DNA of 64,000 bases from assembly GCF_900086585.1 (NCBI RefSeq), contig NZ_FLKM01000008.1, positions 930,001 to 994,000 of the forward strand, read 5' to 3'. This DNA comes from Emergencia timonensis (lineage in GTDB: Bacteria > Bacillota > Clostridia > Peptostreptococcales > Anaerovoracaceae). The number at the start of each line of letters is the position of its first letter. Within the stretch, counting starts at the first letter, position 1. Below the pieces are notes generated by a model that did not search any database, had not been told where the DNA came from, and worked only from the letters and a program-made list of their open reading frames with translations. This document shows positions 35,047 to 43,657 of this stretch, piece by piece. Both the position numbers and the translations under genes were made by a program.

Positions 35047-35613
35047 ATGTTATACGTTTTGAGTTTGATTGGTATGAGCATATTGCTGATTCTGTTACAG
35101 CTATGGTTGTCCTCCAAAAAAAGTGTATTTCCAGGGCTGGCGCTCATCGCGGCTGCATGGGTCGTTTTTTTATCCCTGACTGTTTGGGCATATAGCTTGG
35201 ACGTGCCGACAAAAGAAGAAAAATTGACATGCAGTTTGGACAAGGGAAGGACCGCAGAAGCAACAGTTACATGGAGTGAAGATCATGAGATAATTGCAGT
35301 GACAGATATATCGATCAAGGATGAAGAAGGGACTTTGATTGATGAAATCGCATGGGGAGAGTATAGATTGAAGGATGTGCAGAAAGAGTTAAAAGGGGAT
35401 TATGCAATTACAATGGATACGCCCACCACATGGAAAGATGGGATGGACGATGGAGTGAAATTCGGTTATACTACTTTTTCGAAGAATATTTTCTTGTGGG
35501 ATTTAGGAATCGTCACTCTGCCCTTGTTGCTGATTCATTTGACAAGAAGATTTCAGCTTCGTCATAAAAGGCAGAGAGAAGAACTTGAGAAAATGAATAT
35601 TCAGGAACTGTAG
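35047..35613 (+). CDS. Uncharacterised small membrane protein (DUF2089 operon, gene 3)
   Basis: A 188-residue membrane protein with an N-terminal helix pair (residues 3-20 and 27-50), a soluble middle region with alternating strands (residues 60-135), and a C-terminal helix (residues 145-165) with a very basic, glutamate-rich tail. It starts one base after the DUF2089 stop with AAAAGGAG. The plan matches its neighbours on both sides. Such small DUF2089-linked membrane proteins have no established role; immunity, envelope stress or sensing would fit. Confidence 0.6.
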   Translation: MLYVLSLIGMSILLILLQLWLSSKKSVFPGLALIAAAWVVFLSLTVWAYSLDVPTKEEKLTCSLDKGRTAEATVTWSEDHEIIAVTDISIKDEEGTLIDEIAWGEYRLKDVQKELKGDYAITMDTPTTWKDGMDDGVKFGYTTFSKNIFLWDLGIVTLPLLLIHLTRRFQLRHKRQREELEKMNIQEL

Positions 35614-35626
35614 AAAGGGGGATTTT

Positions 35627-36265
35627 ATGGAAGACAAATTTGAGATAATAACCATTTTGATATTGCTTGTTTTCAATGTGATAGTCTTTGGAATATTGGA
35701 ATTTTATTTGGCGGGGCGTAAAAACAAATGGATTGGCTTGCTAATTCCAGTCCTAAGCTTGTCATTTTTAGTACCGTTATCCATAGAATTTATAGACGAG
35801 TTCTCTGAAATACCGGTGTGGGAAAATTCTTATGGGGATGAGACCTTGGACGATGTAAAGATATATTTTGGCGTGATTGATGATGGATCAGGGAGCCCTG
35901 CAGCTTTCAGCGATCTCCAGGTTAAAGATAGAAACAGCGGGGAAAAGAAGTGGTATCCTATGGAATTCGATCAGCAGGGGAACTTGATTGGGGGGAAAGA
36001 AGCACTCAAATACAAGGCTAGTATTGAAGATCTATCACAAACAGACGGTTTCTTCACTGGAAAATCCTTGTCGCCAAAAGCTATGAAATGGGAGTACGTT
36101 AAAGGTGGGGAAGGCGGAAGGTATAGACGTCAGCTTATATTAGCAACGCTTTATATCGCCGTGGTTGTATTTTATTTTATCATCTACTGGCGCATGCGCA
36201 AGCGGGTATGCAGAAGAGAAACCATAGCGTCAATAGAGAAGAGACGTAAAATCGAATCATTATAG
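35627..36265 (+). CDS. Uncharacterised small membrane protein (DUF2089 operon, gene 4)
   Basis: A 212-residue membrane protein with helices at about residues 6-26 and 35-50, a soluble central region (residues 60-165), and a helix at 170-190 followed by a basic tail. It starts 13 bp after the previous gene with AAAGGGGG. The middle region includes VKIYFGVIDDGSGSPAAFSD and LIGGKEALKYKASIEDL; the latter resembles GELVGSEEAMQYKKQIDN of gene 1, which supports common ancestry. Function unknown. Confidence 0.6.
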   Translation: MEDKFEIITILILLVFNVIVFGILEFYLAGRKNKWIGLLIPVLSLSFLVPLSIEFIDEFSEIPVWENSYGDETLDDVKIYFGVIDDGSGSPAAFSDLQVKDRNSGEKKWYPMEFDQQGNLIGGKEALKYKASIEDLSQTDGFFTGKSLSPKAMKWEYVKGGEGGRYRRQLILATLYIAVVVFYFIIYWRMRKRVCRRETIASIEKRRKIESL

Positions 36266-36273
36266 GGGGAATC

Positions 36274-36393
36274 ATGATCTCACAGTTAACAGTCTAGCTC
36301 ATCATCCTGCTCGTATTCATCCTGACTTGGGCAGGGATTATAACAATAGGGGTATTGTTAGTAAGACACTTTATCAGGAAGCAAAAAAAGTAA
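36274..36393 (+). pseudogene. Small membrane ORF with in-frame amber codon
   Basis: Ten bases after gene 4 and behind TAGGGGGAATC, an ATG opens a 39-codon frame reading MISQLTV, TAG, then a clear single membrane helix (LIILLVFILTWAGIITIG) and a basic tail VRHFIRKQKK. The eighth codon is TAG. Without it this would be a normal small membrane protein closing the operon. It may be a decayed gene, a readthrough product, or the stop may be a sequencing error. Confidence 0.5.
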
Positions 36394-36407
36394 TCTGCAT
36401 CAGCTTT

Positions 36408-36438
36408 GAGCCGGACGTCACTGGGTCCGGCTCTGTTA
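36408..36438. terminator. Terminator between DUF2089 operon and PucR gene
   Basis: GAGCCGGAC (36408-36416) and GTCCGGCTC (36425-36433) form a perfect 9-bp stem with an 8-nt loop, followed by TGTTATTTCT. It lies between converging genes. Confidence 0.8.
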
Positions 36439-36453
36439 TTTCTACAGACGCGC

Positions 36454-38124
36454 TTATAGCAGCCACCTGCGCTTCAGCAGCAGGTGGTATTTGAGAATTT
36501 CGTTGCCGTCATCGAGGGGTGCGGCGCCGATTTTTTCTCGTATCTGATGAAGGCGGTATTTGATGGTATTTGGGTGCAGATACATCTGGCGTGCCGTCCG
36601 CCCCAGGTTGCAGTTATTTTCGTAGTAACACTCTAACGTGTCCATCAGTTCTCCGCTATGTTTTCCCAGTTTTTCACTGAGCTGGAAAAGTTCATCCCTG
36701 CAGAGCTGGTCAAAAGTATCAATGTCGCGGATATCCAGAAAATAATAGATGCCTAGCACCCCTTTGCCGTAGATGCCGTTATGTCTGTTCAGCTTTGAGA
36801 GGATACCCTGGATTTTGTCGGCGGATTGCAGACTGAGAGGCAGGCTAAAGAGACCTTGGACGAACTCTCCCTGATAGATGTCCACATAGTCGATATCAGG
36901 CAGAAATAATAGTTCCTCCTGAATCATGGAGCAAGTCTCGGAGAGCGTTCTATTGCAAGCCGTTTCTGACAGATCGCTGTAATGCAGGATGAACAAAATC
37001 TCCCGATCTGGCGCGATAACATAGGAATCCGCATTGCTGTGGATGGACAGCCAGTTGGACAGACGCTTGACCTTGATTAAGACATCTTTGAAATCGCAGA
37101 GACTATTTTTCTTGAAAGAAAGTTTGATTTTGCAGAGACTGTGCCTGCCATGGATGTGGATGTTCTTTTTATAAGCGGTGGCGAGAAGTTCTTCATCCTC
37201 TTTCCCGCATAAAATATCATAGTAGAAGGATTCCATGGAACTGTATACGTTTAAATCACTGCTGATACGAAGATTTCTTATGTAATGGATTGCCAGAATT
37301 TGTGCCGCGTATTCGAGGATGGAAACGACAAAATTGTCATCATCAGAGGAGGCCTTGTCTCTCCAGACGATGAAGTAATAGGGCGTCACGCCCTGTGCGC
37401 TGACTCGGTAGAGCAGTTGAGAATACCCCTTGCCGTTTACAGTCAGCACGGATTTGCTGATATTTTGATCGGAAAGCCTAATTTGCTTTTTTATATCTCG
37501 CAGGTAGGCCTTTGAAGAGGCTGTCTGCAGACTCCTCCGCAGGGACTCCTCCTCTGGATTTTTTGAGGCAAAGGCATCGGTCAAAAGGTATTCATTGAGT
37601 AGGGCTACAGGACTTCCGAGTATCTCGTTCAATTTTTCGATCAGACTGTGGACACTATCTTCTTCCATCAGCGTTGCTTTGATTTCATTCTGAATTTTTT
37701 CTATTTTATCCAGATATTCAGACCTGGTGTGCAGCAATTTATCGTAAAGGGCAGATAAAATTTGGCTGTAAGCGATGGTGTCTGGAATAATCAGCACTGC
37801 GATTTCCAGGCTGTCTGCAATTTCCACAACCGCAGGTGTAATTAATTCCTGCTTTCCCAAAGCGCAGTGTACGCCCAGGGCGGAAGCGTTGTTACAGCTC
37901 AGGCTTTTCAGAATTTCAATTACATTGGCAGGCGCGCTACACATATTCAACGTAGAGAGGATCAGCTCCCCGCCGGTAAGCCAGTCCGTATTTGGTGAAC
38001 CGATTTCTAAAATATTGATATTAGTGACCAGCCGCAGCTTTTGAAAACGTTCAGAGTGGGTTTTCTCTTGTATCCCATATTGTGTCAGCAGTGAAATCAC
38101 AGAACTTAACGTTATATTGATCAT
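36454..38124 (-). CDS. PucR family transcriptional regulator
   Basis: A 556-residue regulator. The N-terminal PucR domain (residues 1-125, with WLTGGELILSTLN and LGVHCALGKQELITPAVVEIADSL in two blocks) precedes a GGDEF-like central region and the C-terminal PucR-type helix-turn-helix: LMDTLECYYENNCNLGRTARQMYLHPNTIKYRLHQI (two blocks). PucR proteins activate purine, amino-acid or amine catabolism genes in response to a ligand. It is divergent from the peptidase, hydrolase and permease operon and is most probably its regulator. Confidence 0.92.
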   Translation of the reverse strand: MINITLSSVISLLTQYGIQEKTHSERFQKLRLVTNINILEIGSPNTDWLTGGELILSTLNMCSAPANVIEILKSLSCNNASALGVHCALGKQELITPAVVEIADSLEIAVLIIPDTIAYSQILSALYDKLLHTRSEYLDKIEKIQNEIKATLMEEDSVHSLIEKLNEILGSPVALLNEYLLTDAFASKNPEEESLRRSLQTASSKAYLRDIKKQIRLSDQNISKSVLTVNGKGYSQLLYRVSAQGVTPYYFIVWRDKASSDDDNFVVSILEYAAQILAIHYIRNLRISSDLNVYSSMESFYYDILCGKEDEELLATAYKKNIHIHGRHSLCKIKLSFKKNSLCDFKDVLIKVKRLSNWLSIHSNADSYVIAPDREILFILHYSDLSETACNRTLSETCSMIQEELLFLPDIDYVDIYQGEFVQGLFSLPLSLQSADKIQGILSKLNRHNGIYGKGVLGIYYFLDIRDIDTFDQLCRDELFQLSEKLGKHSGELMDTLECYYENNCNLGRTARQMYLHPNTIKYRLHQIREKIGAAPLDDGNEILKYHLLLKRRWLL

Positions 38125-38178
38125 AAAGTCACTCCCTTCTATATGGCGTTATCATATCAAAATACAAATTCATTTACA

Positions 38179-38196
38179 ATGGCATAAGTTTGCCAT
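38179..38196. promoter_or_regulatory. Candidate PucR operator
   Basis: ATGGCA, six bases, TGCCAT is a perfect inverted repeat in the 197-bp gap between the divergent PucR and M29-like genes. A direct repeat TTGTCCGC also occurs twice nearby. Either may be the regulator's site. Confidence 0.45.
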
Positions 38197-38321
38197 TTAT
38201 TTTTTTGTCCGCTGTAGACAAAATTCGCTGTATTTCTTGTCTTTTCGGGATATTGTCCGCAGGCCTTTATTGGTTTAATATGGTAGAAAATTAAAGCTCG
38301 CCAATGAAACGGAGGTATATC

Positions 38322-39371
38322 ATGTACGAATACGAATTGACAAACGCCTGTTTAAAACTTCTCAGGGACAGTTTTAAACTGCAAAAGGATGAAACAGTAG
38401 TAATTACAGTGGACACCAAGTCCAATCAGGAAGTGGCAGAAGCAACTGCGGAGGCGGCAGTCATCCTGGGTGCAAAGCCTGTGGTCATCAATATCAAAGC
38501 GACGAGAGGAAATGGAAAAGCGGGCGATCCAGACCTGCCGATTGAAACTCTGGTGGGAGCCATCAAAGGTGCAGATGCATGGGTGGAATATAATTATGAA
38601 TGGCTTTTCTATTCCACAGTCTACGACAGAGCCATGGAGGAGAATAAGGAACTGAAATACATGTGCCTGGTCGGGGCTACACCGGAAATGATCATCAACA
38701 ATATTGGCAAAATTGATATTCCGGTCCTGGCTGATCTGATTCACAAGGTCACTGACGTGACAGAAGAAGCGGTGCATGTGAAGATCACCAGCCCATCTGG
38801 ATCTGACGTGGAATTTGATAACAAAAAAGGCAGGGAATTTGGTGTGGCAGACGGTTTAGTGGAAAAAGGAATCGCCAAGATGCTCATCGGACAGATTGGC
38901 TGGGCACCAGAGTTTGAAACGATTAACGGCGTCATTGTCGCAGATGGATCTATCAACCCGCCGTGTGGGATCGTGGATGCACCGGTAAAAATTTATGTAG
39001 AAAACGGAAAGGTAGTCAATGTGGAGGGCGGACAGTCGGCACAGGAGTTTTATCAGTGGATGAAATCCTTTGACGATCCGAACATGTTCAACGTGGCCCA
39101 CCTCTGCTACGGCCTCGGACCTTATGCCCAGCTGACCGGCGAAGTCTGCGAGGATGAGAGAGTATGGGGCTGTGTAGAATGGGGATTCGGCAACATCGGC
39201 GCCTGTCTGACCATTCCTGACATTCCGGAGGGGATTCCGGCAGCATCCCATTCCGATGTCATCTGTCTCAATTCCTCTGTCTGGTTAGACGGCGTGCAAT
39301 TCCTGGACGAAGGTAAGGTTGTCGGCCCCAATGAAGAAATCGTCGCTCTCGCAAGACAATTGGGGAAATAA
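38322..39371 (+). CDS. M29 aminopeptidase/NicX-like protein
   Basis: A 349-residue protein of the M29 aminopeptidase T family, which also includes 2,5-dihydroxypyridine dioxygenase (NicX). Parts recognised are LTNACLKLLRDSFKLQKDETVVI at the start, VADGSINPPCGIVDAPVKIYV near residue 207 and HLCYGLGPYAQLTGEVCEDER near residue 250, then WGFGNIGACLT. An oxygenase is implausible in an anaerobe, so a metal-dependent peptidase or ring hydrolase is more likely. CGGAGG precedes ATG 38322. It leads an operon with the proline-iminopeptidase-like hydrolase and the NCS1 permease, under probable PucR control. Confidence 0.8.
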   Translation: MYEYELTNACLKLLRDSFKLQKDETVVITVDTKSNQEVAEATAEAAVILGAKPVVINIKATRGNGKAGDPDLPIETLVGAIKGADAWVEYNYEWLFYSTVYDRAMEENKELKYMCLVGATPEMIINNIGKIDIPVLADLIHKVTDVTEEAVHVKITSPSGSDVEFDNKKGREFGVADGLVEKGIAKMLIGQIGWAPEFETINGVIVADGSINPPCGIVDAPVKIYVENGKVVNVEGGQSAQEFYQWMKSFDDPNMFNVAHLCYGLGPYAQLTGEVCEDERVWGCVEWGFGNIGACLTIPDIPEGIPAASHSDVICLNSSVWLDGVQFLDEGKVVGPNEEIVALARQLGK

Positions 39372-39391
39372 ACAGGTAAGGAGGCCGCAAA

Positions 39392-40279
39392 ATGAAAATT
39401 ACAGAAGGTTATATGCCGTTTAAAGAGGGACAGACCTATTACCGCATTACGGGAGAATGCAAAGGGGATAAAAAACCGCTGGTCCTGCTCCACGGTGGTC
39501 CCGGATCGACCCACAATTACTTTGAGGTATTAGATGAAGTGGCAGAACGCGATGACCGGGCCTTGATCATGTATGACCAGATCGGCTGCGGAAATTCCTA
39601 CATCGAGGGACATCCGGAATATTTCAACGCAGAGACTTGGATTGAAGAATTGATGCAGTTGAGAGTGCATCTGGATTTGCCTGAGATTCACCTGATGGGG
39701 CAGTCCTGGGGCGGCATGCAGGCAATCTGGTACGCCATCGAATATCAGCCGGCAGGTGTGAAATCCTATATTCTTTCCTCAACGCTTTCTTCCGCCAAGC
39801 TGTGGGAGGAAGAACAACACAGGAGAATTTCCTATATGGAAACCTGCTATCAGGACGCTTTTGCCAAGGCAGAAAAGACGGGAAATTACGAGGGCAAAGA
39901 TTACCAGAAAGCCCTGGACGTATTTATGAGCAGACATTGTATGCCTACAATTAACGATGATTCCCCAGAATGCCTGACCAGAGAGAAGAAATCAGGAGCA
40001 GAGGCCTACCTGGTGGGATGGGGGCCAAATGAATTCACGCCAACTGGCACTCTGGGCGGATATGAATTTACAGACAGACTCTGTGAAATAAAGACGCCTT
40101 GCCTGATTACTGACGGCCAGAGAGATCTCTGTTCCCCGTTCATCGCAAAGACTATGTACGACCGCCTGCCTGACGCAGAGTGGGAACTATTCCAATACAG
40201 CAGACACCTGCCATTTGTCGAGGAGCGAGAAAAGTATATGGACGTGTTGATTGGCTGGATGAACAAAAACGACAGATAA
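39392..40279 (+). CDS. Proline iminopeptidase-family alpha/beta hydrolase
   Basis: A 295-residue alpha/beta hydrolase of the S33 group. The oxyanion motif HGGPGSTHNYF lies near residue 34, the nucleophile elbow GQSWGGM near residue 105, the Asp in TDGQRDLCSP near residue 247, and the His in SRHLPFVEE near residue 275. Proline iminopeptidases free an N-terminal proline from peptides; some relatives hydrolyse amides or esters. The start has AAGGAGG. It sits 20 bp after the M29-like gene, so the two probably act on one substrate or its breakdown product. Confidence 0.88.
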   Translation: MKITEGYMPFKEGQTYYRITGECKGDKKPLVLLHGGPGSTHNYFEVLDEVAERDDRALIMYDQIGCGNSYIEGHPEYFNAETWIEELMQLRVHLDLPEIHLMGQSWGGMQAIWYAIEYQPAGVKSYILSSTLSSAKLWEEEQHRRISYMETCYQDAFAKAEKTGNYEGKDYQKALDVFMSRHCMPTINDDSPECLTREKKSGAEAYLVGWGPNEFTPTGTLGGYEFTDRLCEIKTPCLITDGQRDLCSPFIAKTMYDRLPDAEWELFQYSRHLPFVEEREKYMDVLIGWMNKNDR

Positions 40280-40309
40280 TCTGTCGCTGTTAAGAAAGAA
40301 GGAAGAAAT

Positions 40310-41614
40310 ATGACGAGCAGCAATAATAAGTCTAAGACGGAGAACGTCGCGTTAGGAAGGATTGATTTATCTGAAAGAAAAAGCTGGCTGTCTATCGGGT
40401 TCATCTGGTCAGGTATTTTGATCTGTGTACCGGCATTGATGGTGGGCGGCATGGTGGGTACCAGCATGACCATCGGCAAAGCCATTTTCTCTATGCTCTT
40501 GGGATATATCTGTATCCTTGTATTTATGATCCCGCTGGGCATCAGCAGTGCAGATCTGGGTCTCCCGACGGTAATGAATGCTTCCAGGAGCTTTGGCATC
40601 GGGGGATCGAGAGTCATCGTTTCCATTATCATTGCAATATCGATGGTAGGCTGGTTCGGCTTTCAGGCCAATGTCTGCGGAAATTCCTTTTCACAGATTA
40701 TGGGAGACTATCTGGGCATTTCGATTCCAGTATGGGTCAGTTCTATCATCTGGGGAGCCATTATGCTGATGACGGCAGTGTTGGGCATCGGCATGATTCG
40801 TTATCTGAACATGGTGGCAGTACCGCTGCTGCTGTTTGGTCTGCTTTATGGCCTCTACTATGGTCTGGTGCAGATGGATGGCGCCACTGTTCTGTCCGCT
40901 TATGAACCGCAGCAGGAAATGTCTGTTTTGACGGGCATGAATCTGACCATGTCGGGGTTCATCACGGGAGCCGTCACAGCAGGAGACTACACCAGGTATG
41001 CGAGGAGCAGGGGGGATACAGTAAAGGCCTGTCTTGTTGGCGTCGTTCCGGCGGGTATTGCCGTGCTGGGTATCGGCGCAATCCTGGCAGTCATCGCTGG
41101 AACAGGAGACCTGACTATCGTGCTGTCCAACACCAATCTTCCAGTATTAGGACTGCTGATCCTAGTCTTTGCTACATGGACTACAGCTACCAGTTCAGCT
41201 TACGCAGGCGGTATTGCCGGGGTCAATGTGTTGAAGCTGAAAGACGACAAGCGGGCGATGCTCACACTGATTCTGGGGATAGTCGGTATCGGTCTTGCAG
41301 CAGGAGGAATTATCGATCATTTTGTAGAGTTCCTGAACTTTTTGACCAATATGACGCCGCCCGTTGCAGGGGTTCTCGTAGCAGAGTATTTCGTGTTCTG
41401 CAAAGGGAAGGCGGAGCATTGGAAACCGACAAAGGGTGGAAATATCGTTGGAATCGTCGCCTGGCTATGCGGGGTCGTCGGATCCATGCTTCTCGGAAGC
41501 TTCTTTGTGCCTTCAATCAACGCCATCATCATTTCTTTCGTCATCTACCTTGTGCTGCGGCATTTTGTGCCAATCAAAGCAGAAGACGAAGTGGAATTAG
41601 CAGATGCCAACTGA
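40310..41614 (+). CDS. NCS1-family permease (cytosine/purine/hydantoin type)
   Basis: A 434-residue membrane transporter with about 12 helices, of the NCS1 family (CodB, Mhp1, PucI relatives). Family features include SWLSIGFIWSGILICVPALMVG at helix 1, NASRSFGIGGSR near residue 84, MVGWFGFQANVCGNSF near residue 110, and the conserved loop AVTAGDYTRYARS near residue 222. Substrates in this family are nucleobases, hydantoins, allantoin or vitamins carried with Na+ or H+. Together with two hydrolases and PucR it suggests uptake and breakdown of a nitrogen heterocycle. The substrate is not identifiable here. Confidence 0.88.
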   Translation: MTSSNNKSKTENVALGRIDLSERKSWLSIGFIWSGILICVPALMVGGMVGTSMTIGKAIFSMLLGYICILVFMIPLGISSADLGLPTVMNASRSFGIGGSRVIVSIIIAISMVGWFGFQANVCGNSFSQIMGDYLGISIPVWVSSIIWGAIMLMTAVLGIGMIRYLNMVAVPLLLFGLLYGLYYGLVQMDGATVLSAYEPQQEMSVLTGMNLTMSGFITGAVTAGDYTRYARSRGDTVKACLVGVVPAGIAVLGIGAILAVIAGTGDLTIVLSNTNLPVLGLLILVFATWTTATSSAYAGGIAGVNVLKLKDDKRAMLTLILGIVGIGLAAGGIIDHFVEFLNFLTNMTPPVAGVLVAEYFVFCKGKAEHWKPTKGGNIVGIVAWLCGVVGSMLLGSFFVPSINAIIISFVIYLVLRHFVPIKAEDEVELADAN

Positions 41615-41637
41615 ACATAAAATTAGCAATAGCAAAA

Positions 41638-41676
41638 AGACAGGTTAGGAATTCCATGCATTTCCTGCCTGTCTTT
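41638..41676. terminator. Terminator between permease and MBL gene
   Basis: AAAGACAGG pairs with CCTGTCTTT over a long loop with some internal pairing. It has an A-run on the left and a T-run on the right and lies between converging genes. Confidence 0.7.
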
Positions 41677-41684
41677 CATTGGAC

Positions 41685-42953
41685 TTATTCTGTTAATTCC
41701 CTTGCACTGGCGAGGTAGTAATGACGTCCGTTGGCGCTGGTCTCATACTCTGCCAGATATCTCAACGCGGAGGCCTTGAGTGCCTTAGCTTCTGTGACTT
41801 CTTGTGCACTATCTAAAAGCAGATCGCAGAGTTCTAATGTCCACTGGTACTCCTCTGTGATGAGGGCTTCTTTCGCTGCGCCCAGCACGGACTTGCTCCC
41901 TCCCATGAGAGCGATGGTTTTCACGGCCTTTTCCTCTGGCGGTAACGGATGCAGATGGGTCGGATTGCCATCGAACCAACCCAGATAGGCCGCATAGATA
42001 GCGCGAACCGTCCATTCCGCACATCCGTAGAATTCACCCAAATAAGGCAGAGACGCGTATTCCGGTTGCAGTCTTATTTCTGCAGCCAGATGGTCAGCGG
42101 ATTTGCCCTGGTTCATGCCCACAAGCGTTCTGGTCAGAATATCGTCAATGGCCTTTCGGAAGTTCTGCAGGGTTTCTTGAATCTGTGCGCTGCCGATGAC
42201 GGCGGCAGTATGCCCCGGCAGCAGATATTTGCAACGGTAAGAGGCCAGCTTATCAAGACTATGAAGCCACTGAGCCAGATCGCGGTACTGTCCGCCCCGA
42301 ATGGCGTAGAGATTTGGAAAACAGCCGTAATAAGTATCGCCGCAACAGAGAACTTTTTTCTCCGGCAGCCATATCATGATCTGATCCTCTGTCTCACCGG
42401 GAACTCTGGTCAGTTCTAACTTGATGCCGTCTATCTCCCGCACGACTTGATCCTGTTGGTATACTGTAGTCGGAGGAACAAAGACGCGCTGTTCGCCATA
42501 GGCGATTCCTTCGCGGCGTCCGATGCCCTGAGAGATGTTTTCTCCATCAGTGAGGTTGTAACCGAACTGCCGGCTCCCTCGCTGGTTTTGGATATCCTGC
42601 AGCATTGCCGTCCCTTCCAGGGATGGTGTAATCGGTGAAAAGGCGATTACTTCCGGATTGCTTTCCATAAAAGCGCCGGCGCCGCCGCGGTGGTCCGGAT
42701 GCCCGTGGGTGTAGATTATCGTAGAAATCCTTTTCCTTATCTTCTCTTCGATGAACTGTAAGAGAATTTTGCCTCTCTCAAGAGAGTCCAAGGTGTCGAT
42801 CAGGATGACACTGGATTCTCCTTCAATGCAGATGGAATTGCTATGGCCCAGGCCTGTTATATGCCAGATACCCTTTGTGATTTCTGTATAGTTCTCTTGA
42901 AAATTCTCTTCTGTAAAGTCACGCAGCCTTTGGCTGCCGTTATCAACTAACAT
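41685..42953 (-). CDS. Alkylsulfatase-like MBL-fold hydrolase
   Basis: A 422-residue metallo-beta-lactamase-fold enzyme with an alkylsulfatase dimerisation domain. The metal site THGHPDH is at residues 82-88, further ligands lie in VPGETEDQIMIWLPEKKVLCCGD (two blocks) near residue 190 and in LLPGHTA near 245, and the dimerisation domain covers about residues 260-400 (GNPTHLHPLPPEEKA). The C-terminal SCP2-like domain of SdsA1/YjcS is missing, so it is a short form. Family members remove sulfate from alkyl sulfates; the true substrate here is unknown. It is monocistronic or leads into nothing obvious. Confidence 0.85.
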   Translation of the reverse strand: MLVDNGSQRLRDFTEENFQENYTEITKGIWHITGLGHSNSICIEGESSVILIDTLDSLERGKILLQFIEEKIRKRISTIIYTHGHPDHRGGAGAFMESNPEVIAFSPITPSLEGTAMLQDIQNQRGSRQFGYNLTDGENISQGIGRREGIAYGEQRVFVPPTTVYQQDQVVREIDGIKLELTRVPGETEDQIMIWLPEKKVLCCGDTYYGCFPNLYAIRGGQYRDLAQWLHSLDKLASYRCKYLLPGHTAAVIGSAQIQETLQNFRKAIDDILTRTLVGMNQGKSADHLAAEIRLQPEYASLPYLGEFYGCAEWTVRAIYAAYLGWFDGNPTHLHPLPPEEKAVKTIALMGGSKSVLGAAKEALITEEYQWTLELCDLLLDSAQEVTEAKALKASALRYLAEYETSANGRHYYLASARELTE

Positions 42954-42989
42954 GATATTTCCTCCCCTAAAGATGATTTGAATTCTATC

Positions 42990-43541
42990 CTATAGTCTAG
43001 GGCAGTTTATATCTAATGTCAAATGACAAGCTTCGACCACTGTCTGAAGAATATAGCGGCAGTCCTCAAGGGTTCCGCGGCTTTCCATCATGTAAGCCGC
43101 GTGGCGGGCATCCAATTGTTTAGCGGAAAGCTGCGAGGAAGGCTGCTCTACGGAAATCGCAGAAGCGAGGTTTCTGTGAAGGAATTTTGCCAAGGTTTGG
43201 TGCAGCTGATGTTCATATTCCACGTGATCTTTCAGCGAATATTGAAATGCCTCATTGTGAGGTCTGGTAAAGGAATCTGCAAGATAGTGGGTCAGAATCC
43301 CTGTCTGATACCAAGTGAACCGCCTGCCAGCATGCCGTTTCTCCAGGGCGCTTTTCATAAAGGTTTTCCGATATGTGAAGCTGTGCCCTGAGAAACGACT
43401 GCCGCCAGCATCGGTTATATATGAAAACGGATTGATATCCGGTATTAGATTGCCCAGGATAAACAGGATCTTATTGAGTTTGCCAAGCTGCATGGCGCCT
43501 GCCAGGTTCTTGGAGAGATAATAGTGGTCTTTTGTTTCCAT
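42990..43541 (-). CDS. Zinc-dependent phospholipase C family protein
   Basis: A 183-residue all-helical protein of the zinc-dependent phospholipase C/S1-P1 nuclease fold in its short clostridial form. Histidine and aspartate ligands are seen in KDHYYLSKNLA, GNLIPDINPFSY, FSGHSFTYRK and GILTHYLADSFTRPHNEAF. No signal peptide is present, so it is probably cytoplasmic and may not be a secreted lipase. ATG 43541 has AAAGGGG at good distance; an upstream ATG lacks a site. Role unknown. Confidence 0.75.
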   Translation of the reverse strand: METKDHYYLSKNLAGAMQLGKLNKILFILGNLIPDINPFSYITDAGGSRFSGHSFTYRKTFMKSALEKRHAGRRFTWYQTGILTHYLADSFTRPHNEAFQYSLKDHVEYEHQLHQTLAKFLHRNLASAISVEQPSSQLSAKQLDARHAAYMMESRGTLEDCRYILQTVVEACHLTLDINCPRL

Positions 43542-43657
43542 CCCATGTGCCCCTTTCGCCATTGATTACTTGACATTTTAGCCGTCCACTGCGATGGAAT
43601 GTTGACCTGATTGTAATGGTTTGTTGAAGAACTTCTGTAGATTTTGCTCACATTGGT

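Noticed and set aside
36295..36297. Amber codon as pyrrolysine
   Set aside because: No pyl genes or suppressor tRNA are visible in the window and the ORF is not a methylamine methyltransferase.
40006..40632. Antisense ORF of 208 codons across the hydrolase/permease junction
   Set aside because: It spans two clear sense genes and has no recognisable domain.
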